This document shows, one piece after another, positions 1 to 12,475 of a DNA stretch of 64,000 bases (position 1 is the first letter of the stretch; every line of letters starts with the position of its first letter). The DNA comes from Owenia fusiformis. Taxonomy: Eukaryota > Annelida > Polychaeta > Sabellida > Oweniidae. Location: assembly GCA_903813345.2 (NCBI GenBank), contig CAIIXF020000002.1:9980650-10044649 (forward strand), in the 5' to 3' direction. Both the position numbers and the translations under genes were made by a program. The notes under the pieces are model-generated. The model had not been told where the DNA came from. It ran no database searches and saw only the letters and a program-made list of their open reading frames with translations.

Positions 1-1009
1 TCCTGACATGAACTATTTTGTAAAACCATTGACAGTGTGGAAAGGATTCTTACACTCGATTGTCAAGGAAGGGGGGCAGTTATAAAAATATACAAGGCGA
101 TGGTTCAAATTGGACAATTTTCAAAACTGCTCAACATGGTGAAAACTTCACGTTTTTAAAGAATGCTTGCCCGGCGAGTGGTTTGCTCTGGATTGCGAGA
201 GAACAAAGACTTTGAATTAGGATTTTCCCTAATACTATCATTAATCTAAACAACTTTTTAAACCGTCTCTGATTACATATCATGCCAATAAATACCATGA
301 TTGTGTTGACAGGATTAAATATGATATCTATGGAATTATAATTTTATGAACTCAATAGTCTAAATGATAATAAGTTCATAATTTAGTCTTGGCTGAATAG
401 TCTTGCATCATCAGAGTTGGATTGCAAATACCTCCCTAACAAATTTACTAGTGTACGCTGAGACCAAGTCTCCGTCCAACCACTTAAGTTTAAAAGGAAG
501 ACTATAGTGTCCCGTGAATTCATTATAATTATCGTAGACAATAGTGAAGCGGTACAATCATGGGAGTGTTAATTAATTGGAATGCAAGTTTGATTTAAAA
601 TAACTCCTTTGGATCAAATATTAAAATTCTACTAGAAATCAGGGAGTGGAAACAAGTCTCCATTCAAGCACTAAATATCAAAAGAAAGATTTAAGTACCC
701 CTTAACTTCACTCCCGGACTTCACTATCCACCCCCCCCTTCCCCAATTACCCCTTATGACCCCAGAATGTTCGTGTCTGTGCCTTCCCTGTCCATGACCA
801 GTAAGTAATCTATGTGTATATTGGCTCCCTCCCAAAGGTGGGAAAAACCAGATGCAGGCATAGACATTGACAAGGTGAGGGGATTTAAATATAAAAATAA
901 TCTTATTTTTGGCTCTGACTTAAATATTTTGGCACTGTTTACAGTAAAGACAGGCCATCTAGGAATTATTTCTGCCTCTCATTCCTTAAACCGGCTTCTC
1001 TTCGTATAA
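1..1009. other. Non-coding leader of duplication copy 1
   Basis: AT-rich sequence without a convincing gene. A 65-codon frame at 812-1009 recurs at 15201-15398 only because the whole block is duplicated. Part of it (about 820-950) resembles 60652-60775, so it belongs to an old dispersed repeat. A poly-C stretch lies at about 731-738. Confidence 0.6.
820..955 (+). repeat. Dispersed repeat, also at 15210-15345 and 60652
   Basis: The motif CCCAAAGGTGG, followed by AAAA..CAGATGCAG and a downstream AAATATTTTG, is shared in the same order with 60652-60775. The two are diverged, with several small gaps. The type of element is not recognisable. Confidence 0.45.
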
Positions 1010-2885
1010 GTATTTAAATGAAAAACATTGCACTGACCGGGAATCGAACCATGGGCAGGTGGATGACAGGCGAGCATTCTACCACTGAACCATCAGTGAT
1101 TTCATGTTGTATGTAAAATATAATTCATATAAATAGTAATTTCTCTTCATATAAGTATTTAAATGAAAAACATTGCACTGACCAGGAATCGATCCCTAGC
1201 CAGCTGGATGACAGGCGAGCATTCTACCACTGAACCATCAGTGCTTACATGTTGTAAGTAAAGTATAATTCATAAAAGATGTAGTTTCTCGTCATATCAG
1301 AATTCAAATGAAAAACATTGCACTGACCAGCAATCGACCCATGGCAAGCTGGATGACAGGCGAGCATTCTACCACTGAACCATCAGTGCTTTCATGTCAT
1401 CCCTAAAATATTATTCATAAAAATTGTAATTTCTCTTCATATCAGTATTTAAATGAAAAACATTGCACTGACCAGCAGGAATCGACCCATGGCCAGCTGG
1501 ATGACAGGCGAGCATTCTACCACTGAACCATCAGTGCTTTCATTTTGTAAGTGAAGTATAATTCATAAATGATGTAGTTTCTCTTCATATAAGTATGAAA
1601 AACATTGCACTAACCAGGAATCGAACCACTGTCAGCTGGATGACAGGTTAGCATTCTACCACTGAACCATCAGTGATTTCATGTAGTAAGTAAAATACAA
1701 TTCATATATATATAGTAATTTCTCTTCATATAAGTATTTAAATGAAAAACATTGCACTGACCAGGAATGGAACCATGGCCAGCTGGATGACAGGCGAGCA
1801 TTTTACCACTGAACCATCAGTGCTTTCATGTTGTAAGTAAAATATAATTCATAAAAAAAGTAATTTCTCTTCATATAAGTATTTAAATGAAAAACATTGC
1901 ACTGACCAGGAATGGAACCATGGCCAGCTGGATGACAGGCGAGCATTTTACCACTGAACCATCAGTGATTTCATGTTGTAAGTAAAGTATAATTCATAGA
2001 AGATGTCGTTTCTTTTCATTTAAGTATTTAAATGAAAAACATTGCACTGACCAGGAATGGAACCATGGCCAGCTGGATGACAGGCGGCGAGCATTCTACC
2101 ACTGAATGTAGTAAGTAAAATACAATTCATATATATATAGTAATTTCTCTTCATATAAGTATTTAAATGAAAAACATTGCACTGACCAGGAATGGAACCA
2201 TGGCCAGCTGGATGACAGGCGGCGAGCATTCTACCACTGAACCATCAGTGCTTTCATGTTATAAGTAAAGTATAATTCATAAAAGATGTAGTTTCTCTTC
2301 ATATCAGTATTTAAATGAAAAACATTGCACTGTCCATGAATCGACCCATGGCCAGCTGGATGACAGGTTAGCATTCTACCACTGAACCAACAGTGCTTTC
2401 ATGTTGTCCCTAAAATATAATTCATAAAAATTGTAGTTTCTCTTCATATCAGTATTTAAATGAAAAACATTGCACTGACCAGGAATTGAACCATGGCCAA
2501 CTGGATGACAGGCGAGCATTCTACCACTGAACCATCAGTGCTTTCATGTTGTAAGTAAAGTATAATTCATAGAAGATGTCGTTTCTTTTCATTTAAGTAT
2601 TTAAATGAAAAACATTGCACTGACCAGGAATTGAACCATGGGCAGCTGGATGACAGGCGAGCATTCCACCATTTAACAATCAGTGATTTCATGTTGTAAG
2701 TAAAATATAATTTATGAAAATAGTAATTTCTCTTCATATAAGTATTTAAATGAAAAACATTGCACTGACCAGGAATGGAACCATGGCCAGCTGGATGACA
2801 GGCGAGCATTTTACCACTGAACCATCAGTGCTTTCATGTTGTAAGTAAAGTATAATTCATGTAAGATGTAGTTTCTCTTTATATA
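1010..2885 (-). repeat. tRNA-Gly-derived ~140-bp satellite, copy 1 part A
   Basis: Head-to-tail units of about 140 bp. Read on the minus strand, each carries a 70-base tRNA-like core beginning GCACTGATGGTTCAGTGG and ending TCAGTGC, then AATG and a T5 run, then an AT-rich linker. The core matches metazoan tRNA-Gly(GCC) in acceptor positions, D arm and A box. The anticodon triplet is GTC, and the anticodon stem no longer pairs. Units alternate between variants such as GCGAGC/TTAGC and B-box GGTTCGATTCC/GGGTCGATTCC. Confidence 0.9.
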
Positions 2886-3988
2886 GTAGCCCGGACAGAA
2901 TTGTTCAATGGTCACTTTTTCTTTAATAACTTTTTTAATTTTCACTATTATCAAAATCTGATCACATATTTGAAAACTAGAGTAAAATTCTGACATACAA
3001 AAAATATATATAAGGAATATCTCTTAATTTATTGATATTATAGACGTTCATAGTATGACTGACACAAATACATAATTCATCATTTTGCCTCATATTTGTT
3101 CAAAATGGCGGCATATTTTGGGAATTTGAATGTTCAGTTGAAAGTTGATATTTAAAGATTGTCATTGGACTAAAGGGCCGTGCTGCCACAGTTACAATCC
3201 TGATGTAATGCAGCAACTGACCATTTATCAAAAACAAGAAGTTAACTCCCTCCAAGGGTATTATGATATCAGCTCTATTGAAATGTTAGGGGTTGTGTTC
3301 AAGAGGATGTGAAAAGGTGGCGCCCCAATGTGCGAGTTTTGTAGAGAGTAGGTCCTCAATCTTTTCAAGAGCTCCAAACAGCCATCTCAGAGGCCATTGA
3401 AAAGCTGAAGAACAATTCACATGCATGCCAAGGATGGGGTAAAAGGCATGTGATTGGGAAAGACATTACAAACTGTGGCAGTATGACCCTATAGTTGCAC
3501 AGGTTAATAAACTAGGGTTGCTAATCTACTACGAGTAACAATGGAATGGCCAACATAAGTCCTGTGACCTTACCAATATACTGTACATACAATGTACAAA
3601 CCTTTTTAAGTATTGGTATACATACAAGTCAATTGAAAACAAAAGGTTATAAATGCAGTCATTACCTCATACCAAGGCAGCAGCCATGATTTCGTAGGCC
3701 TATGAGTTATGACATTTCTCAAATATTAACTTTCAACTGAACATTCAAACCACAAAACATGCTGCCATTTTTGAACAAATAAGAGACAAAATGGTGAATT
3801 ATGTATTTGCGTCACTCATACTATAAACGTCTATAATATCAATAAATTAAGAGATGTTCCTTAAATATTTTTTCTGTATGTCAGAATTTTACTCTAGTTT
3901 TCAAATATGTAATCAGATTTTGATAAGACTGAAAATTAAAAAAGTAATTAAAGAAAAAGTGACCATTGAACAATTCTGTCCGGGCTAC
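2886..3988. mobile_element. TIR DNA transposon with TA target duplication, non-autonomous
   Basis: An 1103-bp element interrupts a satellite unit. Its ends are GTAGCCCGGACAGAATTG and the exact complement, and similarity between the arms continues inward for roughly 270 bp (2886-3160 against 3715-3988). It is flanked by TA at 2884-2885 and 3989-3990, and removing it restores a normal unit. The same site is empty in copy 2 near 17714. A TA duplication is typical of the Tc1/mariner group. The 550-bp centre contains no long ORF, so it must have been mobilised in trans. Confidence 0.85.
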
Positions 3989-4730
3989 TAAGTATTTAAA
4001 TGAAAAACATTGCACTGACCAGGAATCGACCCATGGCCAGCTGGATAGCGGGCGAGCATTCTACCACTGAACCATCAGTGCTTTCATGTTGTAAGTAAAG
4101 TATAATTCAGAGAAGATGTGGTTTCTCTTCATATCAGTATTTAAATGAAAAACATTGCACTGACCAGGAATTGAACCATGGGCAGCTGGATGACAGGCGA
4201 GCATTCTACCACTGAACAATCATTGATTTCATGTTGTAAGTAAAATATAATTTATGAAAATAGTAATTTCTCTTCATATAAGTATTTAAATGAAAAACAT
4301 TGCACTGACCAGTAATCGACCCCTAGCCAGCTGGATGACAGGCGAGCATTCTACCACTGAACCATCAGTGCTTTCATGTCGTGCCTAAAATATTATTCAT
4401 AAAAATTGTAATTTCTCTTCATATCTGTATTTAAATGAAAAACATTGCACTGACCTGCAGCAATCGACCCATGGCCAGCTGGATGACAGGCGAGCATTCT
4501 ACCACTGAACCATCAGTACTTACATGATGTAAGTAAAGTATAATTTATAAAAGATGTAGTTTCTCTTCATATCAGTATTTAAATGAAAAAAATTGCACTG
4601 ACCATGAATCGACCCATGGCAAGCTGGATGACAGGCGAGCATTCTACCACTGAACCATCAGTGTTTACATGTTGTAAGTAAAGTATAATTCATAAAAGAT
4701 GTAGTTTCTCTTCATATAAGTATTTAAATG

Positions 4731-4735
4731 AAAAA
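4731..4735 (-). terminator. Pol III T5 terminator of the tRNA-like unit
   Basis: Four bases past the tRNA-like 3' end on the minus strand lies TTTTT, the usual Pol III stop signal. It is retained in nearly all units as AAAAACATTGCACTG on the plus strand. Confidence 0.65.
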
Positions 4736-4739
4736 CATT

Positions 4740-4809
4740 GCACTGACCAGGAATTGAACCATGGGCAGCTGGATGACAGGCGAGCATTCTACCACTGAAC
4801 CATCAGTGC
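4740..4809 (-). pseudogene. Representative tRNA-Gly-like unit (anticodon position GTC)
   Basis: This unit stands as an example of the array. Read on the minus strand, acceptor bases GCACTGA pair fully with TCAGTGC, and the D stem GTTC/GAAT is as in tRNA-Gly. The anticodon loop reads CTGTCAT, giving GTC at positions 34-36, where tRNA-Gly has GCC. The anticodon stem CTCGC faces CCAGC and does not pair, and the T stem pairs only next to the loop. It is therefore not a working cloverleaf. It could still be transcribed, because both internal promoter boxes and a terminator are present. Whether any RNA is made is unknown. Confidence 0.75.
4750..4802 (-). promoter_or_regulatory. Pol III type 2 internal promoter: A box and B box
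   Basis: On the minus strand the A box TGGTTCAGTGG (4792-4802) fits the TRGYNNARNNG consensus. The B box GGTTCAATTCC (4750-4760) fits GGTTCRANTCC. The spacing is that of a tRNA gene. The same pair occurs in most units; a subset has one B-box change (GGGTCGATTCC). Confidence 0.75.
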
Positions 4810-7800
4810 TTTCATGTTGCAAATAAAATATAATTCATAAAAAATGTAATTTCTCTTCATATCAGTATTTAAATGAAAAACATTGCAATGACCAGGAATC
4901 GAACCACTGCTAGATGGATGACGGGTTAGCATTCTACCACTGAACCATCAATGCTTTCATGTTGTAAGTAAAGTATAATTCATAAAAATAGTAATTTCTC
5001 TTCATATAAGTATTTAAATGAAAAACATTGCACTGACCAGGAATCGACCCCTAGCCAGCTGGATGACAGGCGAGCATTCTACCACTGATCCATCAGTGCT
5101 TTCATTTAGTCCCTAAAATATCATTCATAAAAATTGTAATTTCTCTTCATATCAGCATTTAAATAAAAAACATTGCACTGACCTGCAGGAATCGACCCAT
5201 GGCCAGCTGGATGACAGGCGAGCATTCTACCACTGAACCATCAGTGCTTTCATGTTGTAAGTAAAATATAATTCAATAAAAATGTAATTTCTCTTCATAT
5301 CAGTATTTAAATGAAAAAAATTGCACTGACCGGGATTCGAGCCACTGCCAGCTGGATGACAGGTTAGCATTCTACCACTGAACCATCAGTGCTTTCATGT
5401 TGTAAGTAAAGTATAATTCATGGAAGATGTAGTTTCTCTTCATATGAGTATTTAAATGAAAAACATTGCACTGACCAGGAATCGACCCATGGCCAGATGG
5501 ATGACAGGCGAGCATTTTACCACTGAACCATCAGTGCTTTCATGTTGTTAGTGAAGTATAATTCATATAAAAGATGTAGTTTCTCTTCATATCAGTATTC
5601 AAATTAAAAACATTGCACTGACCAGGAATCGAACCACTGCCAGCTGGATGACAGGTTAGCATTCTACCACTGAGCCATCAGTGCTTTCATGATGTAAGTA
5701 AAGTATAATTCATAAAAGATGTAGTTTCTTTTCATATCAGTATTTAAATGAAAAACATTGCACTGACCATGAATCGACCCATGGCCAGCTGGATGACAGG
5801 CGTGCATTCTACCACTGAACCATTAGTGCTTTCATGTTGTAAGTAAAGTATAGTTCATAGAAGATGTAGTTTCTCTTCATATCAGTATTTAAATGAAAAA
5901 CATTGCACTGACCAGGAATTGAACCATGGGCAGCTGGATGACAGGCGAGCATTCAATTTAAATGAAAAACATTGCACTGACCAGGAATTGAACCATGGCC
6001 AACTGGATTACAGGCGAGCATTCTACCACTGAACCATCAGTGCTTTCATGTTGTAAGTAAAGTATAATTCATAAAAGATGTAGTTTCTCTTCATATAAGT
6101 ATTTAAATGAAAAACATTGTACTGACCAGGAATTGAACCATGGGGAGCTGGATGACAGGCGAGCATTCTACCACTGAACCATCAGTGATTTCATGTTCTA
6201 AATAAAATATAATTCATGAAAATAGTAATTTCTATTCATATAAGTATTTAAATGAAAAACTATCACTGACCAGGAATCGACCCATAGCCAGCTGGATGAC
6301 AGGCGAGCATTCTACCACTCAACCATCAGTGTTTACATGTTGTAAGTAAAGTATAATTCATTAAAGATGTAGTTTCTCTTCATATAAGTATTTAAATGAA
6401 AAACATTGCACTGACCATGAATCGACCCATGGCCAGCTGGATGACAGGCGAGTATTCTACGACTGAACCATTAGTGCTTTCATGTTGTAAGTAAAGTATA
6501 ATTCATAGAAGATGTAGTTTCTCTTCATATCAGTATTTAAATGAAAAACATTGCACTGACCAGGAATTGACCCATGGGCAGCTGGATGACAGGCGAGCAT
6601 TCTACCACCGAACCATCAGTGATTTCATGTTGTAAATAGAATATAATTCATAAAAAATGTAGTTTCTCTTCATATCAGTATTTAAATGAAAAACATTTCA
6701 CTGACCAGGAATCGAACCACTGGCCAGCTCGATGACAGGCGAGCATTCTACCACTGAACCATCAGTGCTTTCATGTTGTAAGTAAAATAAATTTCATAAA
6801 AATAGTAATTTCTCTTCATATAAGTATTTAAATGAAAAACATTGCACTGACCAGGAATTGAACAATGGGCAGCTGGATGACAGGCGAGCATTCTACCACT
6901 GAACCATCAAGGATTTCATGTTGTAAGTAAAATATAATTCATGAAAATAGTAATTTCTCTTCATATAAGTATTTAAATGAAAAACATTGCACTGACTAGG
7001 AATCGACCCATAGCCAGCTGGATGACAGGCGAGCATTCTACCACTGAACCATCAGTGCTTTCATGTTGTACGTAAAATAAATTTCATAAAAATAGTAATT
7101 TCTCTTCATATAAGTATTTAAATGAAAAACATTGCACTGACCAGGAATTGAACAATGGGCAGCTGGATGACAGGCGAGCATTCTACCACTGAACCATAAG
7201 TGCTTTCATGTTGTAAGTAAAATATAATTCATAAAAAAAAGTAATTTCTCTTCATATCAGTATTTAAATGAAAAACATTGCACTGACCAGGAATTGAACC
7301 ATGGGCAGCTGGATGACAGGCGAGCATTCTACCACCGAACCATCAGTGATTTCATGTTGTAAATAAAATATAATTCATAAAAAATGTAGTTTCTCTTCAT
7401 ATCAGTATTTAAATGAAAAACATTGCACTGACCAGGAATCGAACCACTGCCAAATGGATGACAGGTTAGCATTCTACCACTGAACTATCAATGCTTTCAT
7501 GTTGTAAGTAAAGTACAATTCATAAAAATAGTAATTTCTCTTCATATAAGTATTTAAATGAAAAACATTGCACTGACCAGGAATCGACCCCTAGCCAGCT
7601 GGATGACAGGCATGCATTCTACCACTGAACCATCAAGGATTTCATGTTGTAAGTAAAATATAATTCATGTAAATAGTAATTTCTCTTCATATAAGTATTT
7701 AAATGAAAAACATTGCACTGACTAGGAATCGACCCATAGCCAGCTGGATGACAGGCGAGCATTCTACCACTGAACCATCAGTGCTTTCATGTTGTAAGTA

Positions 7801-9094
7801 AAGTATAATTCATAAAAGATGTAGTTTCTCTTTATATCAGTATTTAAATGAAAAACATTGCACTGTCCATGAATCGACCCATGGCCAGCTGGATGACAGG
7901 TTAACATTCTACCACTGAACCAACAGTGCTTTCATGTTGTCCCTAGAATATAATTCATAAAAATTGTAGTTTCTCTTCATATCAGTATTTATATGAAAAG
8001 CATTGCACTGACCAGGAATTGAACCATGGCCAACTGGATTACAGGCGAGCATTCTACCACTGAACCATCAATGCTTTCATGTTGTAAGTAAAGTATAATT
8101 CATAAAAGATGTAGTTTCTCTTCATATAAGTGTTTAAATGAAAAACATTGTACTGACCAGGAATTGAACCATGGGGAGCTGGATGACAGGCGAGCATTCT
8201 ACCACTGAACCATCAGTGATTTCATGTTCTAAATAAAATATAATTCATGAAAATAGTAATTTCTCTTCATATAAGTATTTAAATGAAAAACATTGCATTG
8301 ACCAGGAATCGACCCATAGCCAGCTGGATGGCAGGCGAGCATTCTACCACTGAACCATCAGTGATTTCATGTTCTAAACAAAATATAATTCATGAAAATA
8401 GTAATTTCTCTTCATATAAGTATTTAAATGAAAAACATTGCACTGACCAGGAATCGACCCATAGCCAGCTGGATGACAGGCGAGCATTCTACCACTCAAC
8501 TATCAGTGTTAACATGCTGTAAGTAAAGTATAATTCGTAAAAGATGTAGTTTCTCTTCATATAAGTATTTAAATGAAAAATATTGCACTGACCATAAATT
8601 GAACCATGGGCAGCTGGATGACAGGCGAGCATTCTACCACTGAACCATCAGTGATTTCATGTTGTAAATAAAATATAATTCATAAAAATAGTAATTTCTC
8701 TTCATATCAGAATTTAAATGAAAAACATTGCACTGACCAGGAATCGACCCATGGCCAGCTGGATGGCAGGCGAGCATTCTACCACTGAACCATCAGTTGT
8801 CAGTAAAATATAATATATAAAAATAGTCATTTTTCTTCATATCAGTATTTAAATGAAAAACATTCCACCGACCAGGAATTGAACCATGGACAGCTGGATG
8901 ACAGGCGAGCATTCTACCACTGAACCATCAGTGATTTCATGTTGTAAGTAAAATATAATTCAATAAAAATGTAATTTCTCTTCATAGCAGTATTTAAATG
9001 AAAAAATTGCACTGACCGGGATTCGAACCAATGCCAGATGGATGACAGGTTAGCATTCTACCAATGAACCATCAGTGCTTTCATGTTGTAAGTA

Positions 9095-11893
9095 GCTATT
9101 TTGTGAGACCTTTTAGTATTTATTTTAAAGTATGCTCATTAATGGATTTAATGAATTATGTTCCCCTTCGTGATATATTTTATATCTAATTTGTCTTCAA
9201 TCTCTGATGCAGTTTGCGCTGTAGAAGAAATCTCAATTTTCGAACCAGTCGTACGTAACGCTGGTGGCAGCAGAGTATTTGCTAATTACTGAGATGTTTG
9301 AGGATATTTGCCCTACCAAGGACTTGTTGATTGGTCATTCTATTCATGAGATATAGAGTATCTTATATGTAGGATTTGTTGCAAAGCTCCTGTTTACTTT
9401 GCGCTCTAGACGAAATGTTAATTTCGGACCGGACTTACATCACGCTGGTAGGAGTATGATGTTTGCTTATTTGAGCAACGTGTAAGGATATAATTTTTTC
9501 ATTTGCTCTTTTAGGGACTTGTTGTATGGTCATTCTATTCGTGAGGTTATGGGTATCTAATTTTAATAAAGCTCTGATTTACATTTCGCTCTAAACGAGA
9601 TGTCAATTTTCTGACCAGTCGTACGCCATGCTGGTACTATAGGTAGTCCTTTGCTGATTTCCGAGACGTTTCAGTATATGTTTCTATGTTTTCTCTACGA
9701 AGGATTTTATGACTGGTGTTTCTGCTCATGAAATATTTTATATGTAGTTTGTCTTAAATTGCTGAAACAGTTTGCGATCTAGACGAAATGTCAATTTTCG
9801 GAGTCGTAGATAACGTTGGTGGCAGCATGCTATTTGCTAATTAATGAAATTTTGGAGGATACATTTTACATTTTCTCTACCAAGGACTTGTTGATCACTC
9901 ATTCTATTTGAGAGATATAGAATATCAAATTTGTCCTAAAGCTCTGATTTACATTGCACTCTAGACGAAATGTCAATTTTCGGACCAGCCTTACGCCATG
10001 TTAGTAGTAGCATTTGGCTTGTTATAGTTTTAGAGACGTTAGAGTTTATATTTTTGCATTTGCACCACTAAGGACTTGTTGAGTGGTTATTCTATTTGTG
10101 AGATATTGAGTATCTTATTTGCCATAAAGCTTTGATTTACATTGCGCTCTAGACGAAATGTCAATTTTGGGACCAGCCTTTCGTCACGCTGGTATCAGCA
10201 CGTGGGTTGTTAATTTGAGAGATGTTAAAGTATATATTTTGCATTTGTTTTACCAAGTACTTTTTGAGTGGTCATTCTATTCGTGAGATATCTTATTTGT
10301 CATATTTTTATGTTTGCTCTACGAAAGATTTAATGACTTACGTTTCCGTTCGTCAAATATTTTATATCTTCAATCTCTAATGCAGCTTGTACTCTAGAAG
10401 AAATGTCAATTTTCGTACCAGTCGTACGTAACGCTGATGGCACCAGGATATTTGCTAATAAGTGAGATATTAAAAGGATACAATTTTACATTGCCCTACC
10501 CAAGGACTTGTTGATAAGTAATTTTATTCATGAGATATAGAGTATCTTATTTGTAGGATTTACATTGCACTCTAGACGAAATGTCAATTTTCGGACCGGC
10601 CTTACGTCACGCTGCTAGCAGCTTGTGGGTTGTTAGTTGGAGAGACGTTAAAGTATATATTTTTGCATTTGCACCACTAAGGACTTGTTGAGTGGTCATT
10701 CTATTCGTGAGATATAGAGTATCTTATTTGTCATAAAGCTAATTTCTAGACGAAATTATAATATTCTGACCAGTCGCCCTTTACGCTGGTACTATCTCGT
10801 CCTTTGCTGGTTTGAGAGACGTTTCAGTATATGTAACTAGGTTTGCTCTTAGAAAGATTTAATGACTGGTGTACCCATTCGTGATATATTTTATATCTAA
10901 TGTGTCCTCAATCTCTGATGCAGTTTGCGCTCTAGAAGAAATGTCAATTTTCGGACCAGTCGTACGTAAAGCTGGTGGAAGCAGGATATTCCCTTATCAG
11001 GGAGATGTTTAAGGATGAATTTTCACATTTGCCCTACCAAGGAATTGTTTATTCGTCATTCTATTCGTGAGGTATAGAGTAACTTATTTGTAGGATTTGT
11101 CGCAAAGCTCTGATTTACATTGCCCTCTAGACGAAATGTCAATTTTTGGACCGGTCTTACTAGACGGCACGCTGGTAAGAGCCTGATGTTTGCTTATTTG
11201 AGCAACATGTAAGGATATATATTTTTGAATTTGCTCTACCAGAGACTTGTTGTATTGTCATTCTATTCGTGAGATATTGAGTATCTAATTTGTCACAAAG
11301 CGCTGATTAACATTTTGCTCTTATCGTTATGTAAATTTTCTGATTAGCCCTACGTCACGCTGGTACTAGCTAGTCCTTTGCTGTTTTGTGAGATGTTTCA
11401 GTATATGTTTCTACGTTTTCTCTGCAAGGGATTTGATGACTGGTGTTTCCGGTCGTGAAATTTTTGATATATAATTTGTCTTAAATCTCTGATACAATTT
11501 GCGCTCTCATTTTTCGGACCTGTCGTACGTAGCGCTGGTAGCAGCATGTTACTCGCTAATTAGTGAGAACTTTAAGGATACATTTTTACATTTGCTCTGA
11601 CAAGGACTTGTTGATTAGTCATTCTATTTGAGAAATATTGAATATCTGATTTGTTGCAAAGCTCTGATTTACATTGCGCTCAAGACGAAATGTCAATTTT
11701 CGGACCAGCCTTACGTCACGCTGGTAGCAGCATGTGGGTTGTTAGTTTCAGAGACGTTAAAATATATATTGTTGCATTTGCTCTACCAATGACTTGTTGA
11801 GTGGTCATTTCATTCGTGAGATATTGAGTATTCAATTTGTCATAAAGCTTTGATTTACATTGCGCTCTAGACGAAATGTCTATCTAATTTGTC
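9095..11893. repeat. ~190-bp satellite, copy 1 part A
   Basis: About 15 diverged tandem units with a period of 180-195 bp. The conserved core is CGAAATGTCAATTTTCGGAC followed by CAGTCGTACGTNACGCTGGT, then GGACTTGTTGA, CATTCTATTCGTGAGATAT and ATCTAATTTGTC. Units differ strongly from each other, unlike the matching units of copy 2, so this array is old and not homogenised. No reading frame persists between units. Confidence 0.9.
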
Positions 11894-11897
11894 TTAA

Positions 11898-12471
11898 AGG
11901 GTTCCGATTAGCATCCCGTATAAAAACAATATGGCGGCTCCAGGCGAATCAACTGGATCAGTCCATTTTTAAGAAATAAGGGGAGTTCTGTAAAATCTAG
12001 TTTATTGAAATATTGTCTTTGAGATAAAGTAATCCGTTTATAATGATTTTGAAAACGTTATCCAAAGAGTGATTGCGTTCAAATAATACATGTACAACAG
12101 CCAATATAAATTCTTGTATTAGAAACCGGTTTGTCTTGCTTTGTTTCATTTGTAGGATATTTCATATGCCAAGCTGTGTGCTATTACGTTATGGGGAAAT
12201 TTAGATGCCAATTTTTCCTTATTATACACAAATAGAAGATCCTGAAACTTCACCCATAAATATGGAATTGATTTGTCAAAATAAAAATCACCCTTTTATA
12301 AATGTGTGACGATCTATAATATACTTATGCTATATAACAGTTAGAGGTGTTGACACAACGACCTCGAACCTGTGAACCCTTGAGTATTATTCCGTGATCG
12401 GGCCTTTTATACTAAACGGTGAGCAACACCAGAAACGAGCGTTCGATTTGCTAAACGATATGCGTCACCCT
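11898..12471. mobile_element. TTAA-targeting DNA transposon (Kolobok-like), intact short form
   Basis: A 574-bp element flanked by TTAA at 11894-11897 and 12472-12475, sitting in a satellite TTAA (…TTTGTCTTAAATC…) that is uninterrupted in other units such as 13958. The ends share AGGGT in inverted orientation, then diverge. TTAA duplications occur in piggyBac and Kolobok. AGGGT-type ends fit Kolobok better, though this is inference. No transposase is present. Other copies lie at 32179-35540 (carrying insertions) and 48726-49297 (reversed). Confidence 0.75.
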
Positions 12472-12475
12472 TTAA

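Larger units (their letters stand above)
3989..9094 (-). repeat. tRNA-Gly-derived ~140-bp satellite, copy 1 part B
   Basis: About 36 further units of the array starting at 1010. A truncated unit junction (GCATTCAATTTAAATG) sits near 5951 and recurs at 20555 and 23033. The last unit changes directly into the 190-bp satellite after CATGTTGTAAGTAG near 9094. The same junction is seen in copy 2 near 29203, so the two satellites were adjacent before duplication. Confidence 0.9.

Noticed and set aside
812-1009. 65-codon ORF conserved at 15201-15398
   Set aside because: Conservation is explained by the recent duplication; no domain, and it runs into the satellite.
2020-2809. Minus-strand ORFs of 69-80 codons (HPAGHGSIPGQCNVFHLNT)
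   Set aside because: They read through the tRNA-like satellite and repeat with its period; similar frames recur at 17401-17643.
4740-4809. Functional tRNA-Asp(GTC) or tRNA-Gly genes
   Set aside because: The anticodon stem does not pair and the T stem is mostly broken in the units inspected, so a working cloverleaf is unlikely.
8283-8522. Plus-strand ORF of 79 codons, and the similar one at 22248-22463
   Set aside because: Satellite sequence spanning two units; no independent support.
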